Source of the DNA: Clostridia bacterium DTU084 | GTDB lineage: Bacteria; Bacillota; DTU084 | DNA length: 37,733 nt | Direction: 5' to 3' | Assembly (NCBI GenBank): GCA_001512905.1 | Contig: LFTB01000075.1 | Coordinates: 1-37,733, forward strand | Shown: one piece after another, positions 15,746 through 23,623 of the stretch | Layout of the letters: each line of letters opens with the position of its first letter | Position numbering within the stretch: position 1 is the first letter of the stretch | Made by a program: the position numbers and the translations under genes | The notes under the pieces: generated by a model | What the model was told of the DNA's origin: nothing | The model's database searches: none | The model's input: only the letters and a program-made list of their open reading frames with translations

Positions 15746-16714
15746 CTAGAAGCGAATTGTAAGCTCTGCTGCAGTTTGCCCGCCTTCAGCAGGAGATTGC
15801 TGCTGTCTGTAGCCTAACTTGAAGAAAGCCTGGGGCTGAAAGTAGTAGCCGAGGCCAAAGCTCCCGACGAGCTTTGATATCCCCAGCCCATCCACTGCAC
15901 AATCTACAACAAGCTTTCCTCCTCCGGGAACTTCAAATTCAACAGCAGCTTTGGCCTGGCTTTTCTCCCAGACAAAATCGTCAGGCTCCTTGCTGCCGCT
16001 GAAAAAGAATCCTGCTGAGATCTGCGTTTTTTCTAAACTGGGGATCCTGGCGTTGAAGCCAATCCGCGCTGCAGTCAGCAATCCTGCCTTGTCATCGAGG
16101 AGTGCGTCCAAATCCACAAACTCCACCCCTGCCTTCAGCAGCGCAGAATTTGCGATCGCGTAGTTCAGGTCAAATTTTGTTGCCAAAAGACTGCGCTCAA
16201 CCTCAGGCCTTTTTTTCAAAGGTTTCTCCAGGCCGGGCAATGCTTCCAGCTTTGCTTTTGGCTCGCCGACCAAATCAATGGAAGTAAGGAGCTCCAGCTG
16301 GTTTGCTTGAATGGATAAATCGTAGCGTTCCAATTTCAGCTCTGGATTGGAAAGAAAATTATGGTTGGCTGAAAATCCTGCTTTGATGGCCACCTGGCCA
16401 AACCGCCAGTTGGTTCCCAGCCTGAGGCCATCCAGCTTATAATATTCCGAACCCAATCTCTCCTCTGAGCTTTCCTGATCAGCAAGCTGCAGCTGGGGAA
16501 AAACTTCAGCGTCCTTGGGGAGGGAAAAACTGGCTACAAGCTCTGCGCTGTCTGACAAACTAGCCCTAGCCTGAAAAGCTTGCTCGTCCAAGAGCCACCG
16601 ATCTACATCTTCAAACTTTAAAATCCCTGCCCTGCCTGCCGCGCTGAAGTGGATGATATGTAGCAGCGCGAGTAAAATAAAAATAACAGGCCTGTATCTA
16701 CTGCAGCGGGCCAT
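15746..16714 (-). CDS. Predicted outer-membrane beta-barrel protein
   Basis: 322 residues from the preferred ATG at 16714. An upstream in-frame ATG at 16732 contains GAGGAGGAG, which is instead the ribosome binding site for 16714, and the 16714 start overlaps the preceding stop as TGATG. A signal peptide covers roughly residues 1-27. The remainder shows alternating hydrophobic strands (LRLGTNWRFGQVAIKAGFSAN, ARIGFNARIPSL, TQISAGFFFSG, LVGSFGLGYYF, AFFKLGYRQQ) and ends in phenylalanine (ELTIRF), the classical C-terminal signal for insertion by BamA. No named family recognised. It may be a small porin or an LPS-assembly partner. Confidence 0.7.
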   Translation of the reverse strand: MARCSRYRPVIFILLALLHIIHFSAAGRAGILKFEDVDRWLLDEQAFQARASLSDSAELVASFSLPKDAEVFPQLQLADQESSEERLGSEYYKLDGLRLGTNWRFGQVAIKAGFSANHNFLSNPELKLERYDLSIQANQLELLTSIDLVGEPKAKLEALPGLEKPLKKRPEVERSLLATKFDLNYAIANSALLKAGVEFVDLDALLDDKAGLLTAARIGFNARIPSLEKTQISAGFFFSGSKEPDDFVWEKSQAKAAVEFEVPGGGKLVVDCAVDGLGISKLVGSFGLGYYFQPQAFFKLGYRQQQSPAEGGQTAAELTIRF

Positions 16715-17157
16715 CAAGGCTCCTCCTCGCATTTTTTCCTTGCTTCAAGGTAGCGTTCAATCAAGATTAAAGCTACATATTCGTCATAAGGTTCCGGAGG
16801 CACCCGCATGGACGTGGGGATAAGCCGCCAAATTCCCCTGGCAGGCTTTTCCTGCCAATAGCGCCTGCGGGCTTCAAGGCTTGAGTTGCGCTCATCTACG
16901 TAATTGATCTCGATTTTAGATGAAAAAAAGTTGTTCAGGCGTTGGAAAATTGCTTTTTTGCCCGTCCCATCGCCTAACACAACTTTCTCAAGAGGCCATT
17001 GCGCAAGAAGCTGCCTCAGCTCTTCCTCCAACTGACTGACTGCAATTACTTTTCCATAAAGCTTTTGGCAGCCCCCAGCTGAATGGTAAACCAGGGCGAG
17101 CCCGCATTTGGCTCGCCCTGGATCAATGCCTAAGATATATTTGCCGTTAGAACGCAT
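16714..17157 (-). CDS. YqgF/RuvX-like RNase H-fold protein
   Basis: 147 residues. GIDPGRAKCGLAL at the N terminus, VVLGDGTGK near residue 60, VDERNSSLEARRRYW near 87 and PYDEYVALILIERYL near the C terminus place candidate acidic active-site residues in the order seen in YqgF/RuvC-type nucleases. It is therefore a possible nuclease related to the pre-16S rRNA maturation factor YqgF, but it is not the standard short RuvX and may be a paralogue. Its ATG lies inside the last codons of the SLH porin gene (11-base overlap) and its stop overlaps the start of the barrel gene. This coupling to two outer-membrane genes is odd for a nuclease. Confidence 0.75.
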   Translation of the reverse strand: MRSNGKYILGIDPGRAKCGLALVYHSAGGCQKLYGKVIAVSQLEEELRQLLAQWPLEKVVLGDGTGKKAIFQRLNNFFSSKIEINYVDERNSSLEARRRYWQEKPARGIWRLIPTSMRVPPEPYDEYVALILIERYLEARKKCEEEP

Positions 17158-19339
17158 AGAACAAGTCTACGCAGAGCCGATCCATAGTTTTCAGCTCACC
17201 AAGCTCGTTTCCAGCTGTGTCTTTGTTAGAGCCGAAGTTGTCGTAGAAGACCCGCAGTTTAGCACCTGCGATCTGGGTGCCCCAACCTAAAGTGAAGTAG
17301 CGGTCTTTGCTGTCATCCAGATCCAGATTGCTGCTGCCTTCGACCAAACGCCAGCTGCCAAAGAAGCCTGATGTCTGAGAAATTGGTCTTTCCACTAAGA
17401 CGGAGCGTTCTGTGCGGTTGCCCACTACCACATCAGCTGTCAGATCCTTGATCTTCTCAAAGGTGAAGCCAGTGGTGACATAATAGTTGGGCAGGGCAAA
17501 GTTGGCCAGATCAAAGGTGTATTTCATGCCAAAACCTACAGTAGCCTCACGTGTGCCGGTTTTGGGATTGTGATCGTATTTCACGCCACCTGTAGCCAGC
17601 ATGTCTGAAATGATCTGGTATCTAGCTGTAGCGCCCACTGCCAGGTGCTGCTCATCTGGATGCCAGAGGCGAGCCAGAGAATCAGCAAGGGCTGGGGAAG
17701 CATCAGCAAGGGCTGGGGAAGCGCTGGGGAAGCTCAGCTCGTCGAAATCCCCTTCCCACTCGCTGCCTCCTGCCAAGGCCTGGAAGAAGAGGTTCAGATC
17801 CAGTTTGTCTGCAGGCCTGATCCCGCCGAGAACAGCGTCAAGTGAGAGTTTGTTTTGGTAGGGATATGCATCGTCCCTGCCAAAGCGCTGGGCAGCACCC
17901 AGGGTAACACCCAGCGGATAGCCTTCCACCACAAAGAGGCGGTTGGCAGTTGCCCTGATGATCCTGTGGGTGTGCTCGTGAGCTGCCCCCTCCTTGGTGG
18001 TTTGCAGCTTGTAGCTTGCTTCAAGGTCCACGGCGTAGGGAAGTGTAGTTCCGCCCACAAGCTCTTGAGTGTGGATTGCAGCTTCCGAATAACGCTGCAC
18101 ACGGGAAATGAAAGTTACTGGTGCGCCACTGATGAGGAGTCCCAGCTCCCGATAATTGCGCAGCGCAGGATCGCCTAATTGCCCTGTGTAGCGATCCCCT
18201 AACAGGATCCTGTTTGCATAAACGCCTATGTCAGAGCCCAAAGAGAGGTAAGAAACGCCAACCTGATACTTATCCAGCTGGGCCAGGCCGTTGAAGCGCA
18301 GAGAGCGCGGCAGGCGGCTCTCGGAGCTGCCCACAAAACCGGCGAGGTTTCCAGCCAGGTTAGCCTTGGATTCAGGCTGAACGTTTACATTCAAGTCAAA
18401 GCCTAAAGCAAGGCTTGGACCTGAGAAGAAGAGATCGTTCTGGCCCAAGGAAAGCCAGTTGTTTGGAGCATCTGGGTAGATCCAGAAATTCTCCTGATCG
18501 TAAGTATTTACGCCTTCGGAAATGAGGCGAGCAGCCAAATTTATGCGGTATTTGTTCAGTTTGTTTTCAATGGCCGTCAGCCGCTCGTCGTGATTTGCCA
18601 CAGTTGCTTCCAGCTGGCCGATCCGGCTTTCGTGATCTGAAACTGTCTCCTGAAGCTTGGCTACATCTTCAGCTTGAGAGGAGAGCCTCTTCAAATATTC
18701 TGCTGCCTCGTCGCTGCCAGAAGCAGTAATGCTCAAGAGATCAACCTGCTTCTTCAGCTCCTCCATCATGTCGCATTTCTCTGAGATCTTCTTTTGGAAA
18801 GAGCGGAAGTCATCCTCCAGGGCAGCAAGCTTGCTTTCCAGATCCGTTACTCTGGTATCCAGCTTTTGGCACAGAGCGAGGAGTTTCGCAGCGTCAACGC
18901 CCAGCTCTCCCAATTCGGGAGAAAGCTCTTCTGTCAGCTTCAAGAAGCCATCTAAAGCCTCCTTGACTTTAGCCTCTGCGATCTCCTCTGCTTCAGCCCG
19001 GGAGATCAGCTCCCCTGCTGCCAGTTTTTCTGCCAGCAGCTTCTGCAGAACATCCTCAACGGAAACTTCGCCGTCAAGTTCGATGTATTTTTCATCCAAT
19101 ACATCGATCATTTTTTGCCAGGCGCGGTGCACAACCGCAGCTAGCTCGTAACGGGTAGCAGGCCGATCGCCCTTGAATTCTCCATCGGGGTATCCCAAAA
19201 TTACCCCCATCTCTGCTAGGCTTTCGACATGGACGTTTGCCCAATGGCCTGTTTTCAAATCAGGGAATGAGCCTGCTACAGCTGGCAGCGTTGTTGCAAA
19301 CATTGAAACAACGAGTAGAACTGCCAATAATTTTCGCAT
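17147..19339 (-). CDS. SLH-domain, coiled-coil, beta-barrel porin (OmpM-like)
   Basis: 730 residues. Signal peptide 1-22; one SLH motif at about 24-75 (FPDLKTGHWANVHVESLAEMG, then GYPDGEFKGDRPATRYELAAV); a long coiled coil at about 120-270 with many heptads; and a beta-barrel from about 275 to the C terminus, ending in DLFYAF with the terminal phenylalanine. This is the architecture of OmpM/Slp proteins in diderm Firmicutes, cyanobacteria and Thermotogae, where the SLH domain binds the cell wall and tethers the outer membrane. ATG has GGGAGG seven bases upstream. A seven-residue tandem repeat lies in a predicted loop (17681-17722). Expression is probably high, given the promoter region and structured leader. 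Confidence 0.92.
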   Translation of the reverse strand: MRKLLAVLLVVSMFATTLPAVAGSFPDLKTGHWANVHVESLAEMGVILGYPDGEFKGDRPATRYELAAVVHRAWQKMIDVLDEKYIELDGEVSVEDVLQKLLAEKLAAGELISRAEAEEIAEAKVKEALDGFLKLTEELSPELGELGVDAAKLLALCQKLDTRVTDLESKLAALEDDFRSFQKKISEKCDMMEELKKQVDLLSITASGSDEAAEYLKRLSSQAEDVAKLQETVSDHESRIGQLEATVANHDERLTAIENKLNKYRINLAARLISEGVNTYDQENFWIYPDAPNNWLSLGQNDLFFSGPSLALGFDLNVNVQPESKANLAGNLAGFVGSSESRLPRSLRFNGLAQLDKYQVGVSYLSLGSDIGVYANRILLGDRYTGQLGDPALRNYRELGLLISGAPVTFISRVQRYSEAAIHTQELVGGTTLPYAVDLEASYKLQTTKEGAAHEHTHRIIRATANRLFVVEGYPLGVTLGAAQRFGRDDAYPYQNKLSLDAVLGGIRPADKLDLNLFFQALAGGSEWEGDFDELSFPSASPALADASPALADSLARLWHPDEQHLAVGATARYQIISDMLATGGVKYDHNPKTGTREATVGFGMKYTFDLANFALPNYYVTTGFTFEKIKDLTADVVVGNRTERSVLVERPISQTSGFFGSWRLVEGSSNLDLDDSKDRYFTLGWGTQIAGAKLRVFYDNFGSNKDTAGNELGELKTMDRLCVDLFYAF
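17681..17722 (-). repeat. Perfect 21-base tandem duplication in the porin gene
   Basis: Positions 17681-17701 and 17702-17722 are identical 21-mers, with a partial third copy directly after. In frame they encode ASPALAD twice in an alanine/serine-rich surface-loop-like part of the porin. Because the unit is a multiple of three, gain or loss of copies would keep the reading frame. Confidence 0.9.
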
Positions 19340-19447
19340 ACATGAACCTCCCTTTAAACTATTATGGCACAGTCAGCCTGTGAGTCGCCGTGTTCCCTCA
19401 CAGAGCGAACTACGCCACGGTTATACTATTCTCTATCTTATCCCAAA
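19340..19447 (-). promoter_or_regulatory. Putative promoter and structured leader of the SLH porin
   Basis: A -10-like TATAAC (19420-19425) has a weak -35 TTTGGG (19442-19447) 16 bases upstream, placed just after the DUF3084 gene. The leader between it and the start carries CTGTGAG (19397-19403 on the minus strand) pairing with CTCACAG (19378-19384). A competing pair is CCGTG/CACGG. There is no T-run, so the hairpin is not a terminator for the upstream gene. Confidence 0.35.
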
Positions 19448-19456
19448 TTCCTTCAT

Positions 19457-20704
19457 TTATTTGGAAATTTTCAAGGTTAAATTCAGGGGAAGGCGGGTGG
19501 TCCAGATGTCTCTGGTGGCGATTGCCTCCACAGTGACCACATCATTTGCCTGGCTGATCTCTTTAAGAGCGTTCTGGAAGGCTTCCAATGTGAGATCACC
19601 CACGTTGCCCTCGCTGTCAGTCACCATGCCGCGGCTGATGGCAAGCTGATTGATGGAGTAGAGGAAGTCCATCAGCTCCAGCTGAATCTGGTGAAAGCCC
19701 CCTCTGCCGTCAATCTGGCAGGCGGCAATTGTCTGGCCAGCTGACCAAATCTTTGTTTTCGGCAGAATTTGAAAGTACGTGAGCACAGGCTCCCCTTGCA
19801 CCACATTGGTCATGGAAATGAGCCTCACTACCACCTCATCAGCAAGTTCCGCAATGATTTGGCTGGCAGTATCGAAGTTGCCCTCCAGGAGCTTCAAGGC
19901 GATTCCCTGCTTGCCTTCAACCTTTGCGCCGCGCATGACAGCAACATTGTTGGCTTGGGTCAAAAAGAAGCTAAGTTCGTTCTGAATCTCAGCAAGTTCG
20001 GCTTTGCCGCTGATCACAGTAGAGAGGACGATTTCATCAGCCTGATAAACCACGGTCCCGAAGATCATGCTCTCGAGGCCTGTCTGCAGCTGCGCCCGCT
20101 CCCGCTCTAAGGTAGAGATCTCACGCTCCAGGTGCCTTTTCAATCTCAGAAGGTTATCTCTTTCCGCTGCGAGCCTTTCCACCTGTTCCGAAAGGGGCGC
20201 TAGCTGCGAGCGGAGGGCGGCAGCTTTTTCCTGCGCTTGAGAAAGCTCTAGGCTGGTCTTTTCGTAGGCAAGCTGAATTTTCCGGTACTCTGCACTTACC
20301 TCGTCCCTTTCCTTCTGCACTACTAGCAATTTCTCGCTCAATTTCCGGTACTCTTCAGTCTTTTGGGTGATGGCACGGCTGAGCTCTCCAACCTCATTGC
20401 TTTTTTGGGTTAGTTCTGTTTTTAACACGCTCAGGCGCTGCCTGCTGTTTGCAAGGGCCTGCTGCAGCTCTTTCATCCCGAAAAGGGCTGTCCGCACGTC
20501 CTGGGATACAACGGCAAGAATGGTGAGGGTGGCAGTGGAAATCAAAATCCCTGTGATGATGGTGATGACAATAGAAGTATGGCGGGGCCGCAAGCCAAAG
20601 AGGGAGAGGCGTTTTTTGCCTATTCTCCTGCCGATTTTATCGCCCCAATAAGCTACAATCCCGCCTGTTGTGATGAGTACCAACACCAAACCTATGCCGT
20701 ACAT
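19457..20704 (-). CDS. DUF3084 domain protein with membrane anchor and coiled coil
   Basis: 415 residues. Two membrane segments lie at about 2-20 and 43-67, separated by a basic loop (DKIGRRIGKKRLSLFGLRPRH). A long coiled coil spans about 75-205, and a C-terminal mixed alpha/beta region of about 210 residues is the DUF3084 domain (AVMRGAKVEGKQGIALKLLEG, TVVYQADEIVLSTVISG). Function is unknown. The gene starts three bases after lptF/G, whose final codons supply its GGGAGG ribosome binding site, so it is translationally linked to LPS export. A structural or bridging role in the envelope is plausible but not shown. Confidence 0.85.
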   Translation of the reverse strand: MYGIGLVLVLITTGGIVAYWGDKIGRRIGKKRLSLFGLRPRHTSIVITIITGILISTATLTILAVVSQDVRTALFGMKELQQALANSRQRLSVLKTELTQKSNEVGELSRAITQKTEEYRKLSEKLLVVQKERDEVSAEYRKIQLAYEKTSLELSQAQEKAAALRSQLAPLSEQVERLAAERDNLLRLKRHLEREISTLERERAQLQTGLESMIFGTVVYQADEIVLSTVISGKAELAEIQNELSFFLTQANNVAVMRGAKVEGKQGIALKLLEGNFDTASQIIAELADEVVVRLISMTNVVQGEPVLTYFQILPKTKIWSAGQTIAACQIDGRGGFHQIQLELMDFLYSINQLAISRGMVTDSEGNVGDLTLEAFQNALKEISQANDVVTVEAIATRDIWTTRLPLNLTLKISK

Positions 20705-20707
20705 GGT

Positions 20708-21808
20708 TTACCTCCCACTTTTCCAGAGCAGATAAATCCCCCAGCCGCCGAGGACGAAGTTCACCAGCCAGACGCTTATGCTTGCAGGAAGCTGGCCTCC
20801 TTCTCCTAAAGAAGAGCCTAAACTGAGAATCAAATAGTAGACGAAAATGATCACTACAGACTGGCCAAAGCCCTTGCTAGACGCTGTACGATGGGATTGA
20901 ATTCCCAAAGGAGCTCCAACCAGCACGAAGACGAGACATGCCAAGGGAATAACCATCTTCTGCTGCCAGAGCACCTCCAGTTTTTTTACATCTTCCCCCT
21001 GTTTGCGGAGAAAGGCAATTTGCGCTTTCAGCTCCCACCAGTTCATTTCCTCAGGCCTTTTTTGCTGCTGAGCGATCTGGCGGGGCTCCACAGACAACGG
21101 CAGGGGCTGGCGGACAGAATGAAAGCTGGCAGAAACCACCCGGCCGTCCTCTAAATATTCATATGCTTCTGCCTTGGAATAATACCAACTGCCCCGATCC
21201 CAAAAAATCTGTCCTGTTTTTATGGTGCGGCGGAGCTCTCCAGCTTCGAACTCCTGCACCACTGCATCTTCCATTACCTGCCGGATGTTGTCGTAAACTT
21301 TGGCATACAGGAGCCTGGTAAGCTGGCCGTCCTTGTAATCCCGGAGGATCACGTTCTGGAGCACCTGAGGTCCTGTTTTCTCCTGGGCCAGGAGCTGAAT
21401 GCGGGCAGAATTGGCCTTGGGGACGATCAGCTCTCCCAAAACAAACCCCAGAATGCTCAAGGCAAGGCCCATCCAAAGCACTGGCTTTACTATCTGCTTC
21501 CTGCTCACCCCGCCTGCTTCCATGGCAACGATCTCGCTGTTTGCAGAGAGCCGGCTCAGGGTAAGGAGCACTGCCATTAAAGTGGCCATTGGCAGGACGT
21601 AGTAAAGGATCTGGGGCAAGTTCAGGAAAAGAAGCTGACCCAGCTGGAAAGTGCTTAACTTCAGCTGGTTGCCAATTTTTGCCAGCTGCAGAAGATCTGT
21701 CCCCACATAGAGGCTAGCAAAGGCTGCCAGAGAAAAAACAAACGGGCCTGCTAGTTCCTGATAAAGATAGCGCGGCAGGATTTGCATCTTTCTGTATCTT
21801 CCAAACAT
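20708..21808 (-). CDS. lptF: LptF/LptG family LPS export permease (single subunit)
   Basis: 366 residues with the YjgP/YjgQ layout: three N-terminal membrane helices (about 15-125, containing LSANSEIVAMEAGGVSRKQI), a periplasmic beta-jellyroll of about 140 residues (about 135-275) and three C-terminal helices (about 285-362). With LptB it extracts LPS from the inner membrane and passes it to LptC. Only one such gene is present, so the permease is probably a homodimer, or the second subunit is elsewhere. Two start options exist, ATG at 21808 and an ATG seven codons later; neither has a strong ribosome binding site. LptB lies 31 bases upstream. Confidence 0.93.
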   Translation of the reverse strand: MFGRYRKMQILPRYLYQELAGPFVFSLAAFASLYVGTDLLQLAKIGNQLKLSTFQLGQLLFLNLPQILYYVLPMATLMAVLLTLSRLSANSEIVAMEAGGVSRKQIVKPVLWMGLALSILGFVLGELIVPKANSARIQLLAQEKTGPQVLQNVILRDYKDGQLTRLLYAKVYDNIRQVMEDAVVQEFEAGELRRTIKTGQIFWDRGSWYYSKAEAYEYLEDGRVVSASFHSVRQPLPLSVEPRQIAQQQKRPEEMNWWELKAQIAFLRKQGEDVKKLEVLWQQKMVIPLACLVFVLVGAPLGIQSHRTASSKGFGQSVVIIFVYYLILSLGSSLGEGGQLPASISVWLVNFVLGGWGIYLLWKSGR

Positions 21809-21839
21809 AATCTACCATCTTTCTCTTTGCCACGTGCTC

Positions 21840-22556
21840 CTAAAAACGAAAGCTGTCTCCCAAATAGTATTTGCGGGCAATGGGATCTTCTGCAAGCTCA
21901 GCTGCAGAGCCTGAGGTGAGGATCTTCCCGTTGTGCATGATGTAAGCCCGATCCACAATGGAGAGGGTTTCCCGGACGTTGTGGTCAGTGATCAAAATGC
22001 CAATTCCCTTTGCTTTCAACTTTACAATGAGCTCCTGGATGGCTGCCACAGCTATTGGATCCACACCGGAGAAGGGCTCATCCAAAAGCAGGTAGCCTGG
22101 CTCCAAAGCCAAGGCTCTTGCAATCTCTGTGCGCCTGCGCTCTCCTCCTGAAAGCTGATAGCCGAACTGCTTTCTAATCTGGGTCAGATCAAACTCGCGA
22201 AGGAGGTTGTTCAGGCGCTGGTCTTGCTCAGCTGGAGAGAGGCTGCTGAGCTGGAGGATGGCCAGGATATTCTCTTCAACTGTGAGCTTGCGGAAAACAG
22301 AAGGCTCCTGGGCCAGGTAGCTGATGCCGAGCTTTGCCCTTTCCCACAAGGGAAGCCCTGTTACATCAGCCTCCTCCAGGAAAACCCTTCCTCCCTCTGC
22401 CCGTTCAAGGCCAACGATTAGGTAGAAGGTAGTGGTCTTGCCTGCTCCATTTGATCCCAACAGGCCAACCACTTCCCCTCTGTTGACCTCAAGATCCACG
22501 CCAGAGACCACCTTGCGGCCGGAAAAACTTTTTTCAAGGCCAACTGCCTGAATCAT
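21840..22556 (-). CDS. lptB: LPS export ABC ATPase
   Basis: 238 residues, standard for LptB. Walker [11 protein letters not shown] near residue 34, Q-loop [16 protein letters not shown], signature [15 protein letters not shown] near 136, Walker [13 protein letters not shown] near 157 and the H-loop [11 protein letters not shown]. The DHNVRETL and FSGVDP combinations are typical of LptB rather than other ATPases. It powers LptF/G. The ATG overlaps the lptA stop as ATGA, so the two are translationally coupled. Confidence 0.97.
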   Translation of the reverse strand: MIQAVGLEKSFSGRKVVSGVDLEVNRGEVVGLLGSNGAGKTTTFYLIVGLERAEGGRVFLEEADVTGLPLWERAKLGISYLAQEPSVFRKLTVEENILAILQLSSLSPAEQDQRLNNLLREFDLTQIRKQFGYQLSGGERRRTEIARALALEPGYLLLDEPFSGVDPIAVAAIQELIVKLKAKGIGILITDHNVRETLSIVDRAYIMHNGKILTSGSAAELAEDPIARKYYLGDSFRF

Positions 22557-23095
22557 CTTTCCCCTGCCTCAACTTCCACAAAAGCGTCTTCCACCAGGAT
22601 CTTCTCCTGGGAAGTCGAGAAGGTAATGCTCTTGCCTGAAATACGCTGGCCCTCCTGCAGAAGCAGGGGTTTTTCAGTGAGGACGATCTCTTTTCCATTT
22701 CCTGTCAAAAGGCCTGCTGTGGCTTTCACCTCTCCCCTTTCCACCACCACAGAGCCTTTGGCTTCAAACCGTTCAGAGCGGGGCCAGAAGCGCAGCTGGC
22801 TGCAGGTGATGACAAGCGGAGTTTCGTCTTTACGAACAACCTTCACTCTTCCCTCAACCACCACAAGGTCTGCCTTCTCATCCCAAAGGACTTGGCTGCC
22901 TGCCAGCTCCCAATCGTTGTAGGTCACAAGCACAGGCTTTTCTGCTGTGCCGTAGCTGCGGGTGATCTGCTCTTTGAGGGAATACTCGATTTTTTCAGCT
23001 TTTATGGTGATTTTGGGTGCTTGTGCCTGCGCACAGGACAAAAAAATCAAAAAACAGGTGAAAAAAATCAGCGTCCAGCGCCTGTAGTTGCCCAT
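22553..23095 (-). CDS. lptA: LptA/OstA-family periplasmic LPS transport protein
   Basis: 180 residues with a signal peptide at about 1-25 (cleavage after AQA). The OstA domain covers most of the rest: [68 protein letters not shown]. By family it forms part of the periplasmic bridge that carries LPS between LptC and LptD. The ATG lies within the last 28 bases of lptC in another frame, and its stop overlaps lptB. Confidence 0.88.
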   Translation of the reverse strand: MGNYRRWTLIFFTCFLIFLSCAQAQAPKITIKAEKIEYSLKEQITRSYGTAEKPVLVTYNDWELAGSQVLWDEKADLVVVEGRVKVVRKDETPLVITCSQLRFWPRSERFEAKGSVVVERGEVKATAGLLTGNGKEIVLTEKPLLLQEGQRISGKSITFSTSQEKILVEDAFVEVEAGER

Positions 23096-23607
23096 AACTG
23101 TACACCGCCTTCGACAACTAATTTACCCTGGGGTTGTTGCCAGGTGAGCTTTTCCCCTAAAAGCCTCGTTGTCTTTGTTGTAACCTCAACGCCTCCCTGC
23201 CCTACAAGCTCTTGGGCCTGGGCGTGCCAGCTTAAAGAGCCGGCAACAATGGAAAGCTCTCTGCTTCTCACCTTCACAGGGCCTGTGAAGGTGATGTCCT
23301 GCCTCTGCCAATCAATGCTGGCTTTGGGAGCTTCCACTGCAATTTCCTCATCTTCTGCTGCAAGCCTCCCGCGCAGCCCCAGAACTTCAGCAGTTTTGCC
23401 GTCCTCTGCAAACTGGATCTTTTCTGCTGTAAGCTGCCACTTCACATCCCCTGTGGGGCTAACCAGCTGCAGCGAGGGAAGCTCAGCCTGCCAGGACTGA
23501 GGTTCCTCTTTTTGAGGAGGCGTTTGGGGCTGGGGGCGGAGCCAAAGAAGGAATGCGGAAAGCAAGATCAGCCCTCCGCAGATCAAAACTGCTATGCGCT
23601 TGTGCAC
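23068..23607 (-). CDS. lptC: LptC-family LPS export component
   Basis: About 179 residues with one N-terminal membrane anchor (RIAVLICGGLILLSAFLLWL) and an OstA-like periplasmic jellyroll (LVSPTGDVKWQLTAEKIQFAEDGKTAEVLGL), as in LptC. Two starts compete. TTG at 23622 has no ribosome binding site, whereas GTG at 23607 follows GGGGTGG by six bases, so I choose 23607. It lies directly after the lpxB-related gene and overlaps lptA, in the order lptC-lptA-lptB-lptF/G that is standard for LPS export. Confidence 0.85.
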   Translation of the reverse strand: MHKRIAVLICGGLILLSAFLLWLRPQPQTPPQKEEPQSWQAELPSLQLVSPTGDVKWQLTAEKIQFAEDGKTAEVLGLRGRLAAEDEEIAVEAPKASIDWQRQDITFTGPVKVRSRELSIVAGSLSWHAQAQELVGQGGVEVTTKTTRLLGEKLTWQQPQGKLVVEGGVQLWATTGAGR

Positions 23608-23623
23608 CTGAAACCACCCCAAG

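Noticed and set aside
19378-19403. Hairpin after the DUF3084 gene as a terminator
   Set aside because: The stem is only seven base pairs with a 12-base loop, and no T-run follows on the minus strand. It is kept only as possible leader structure.
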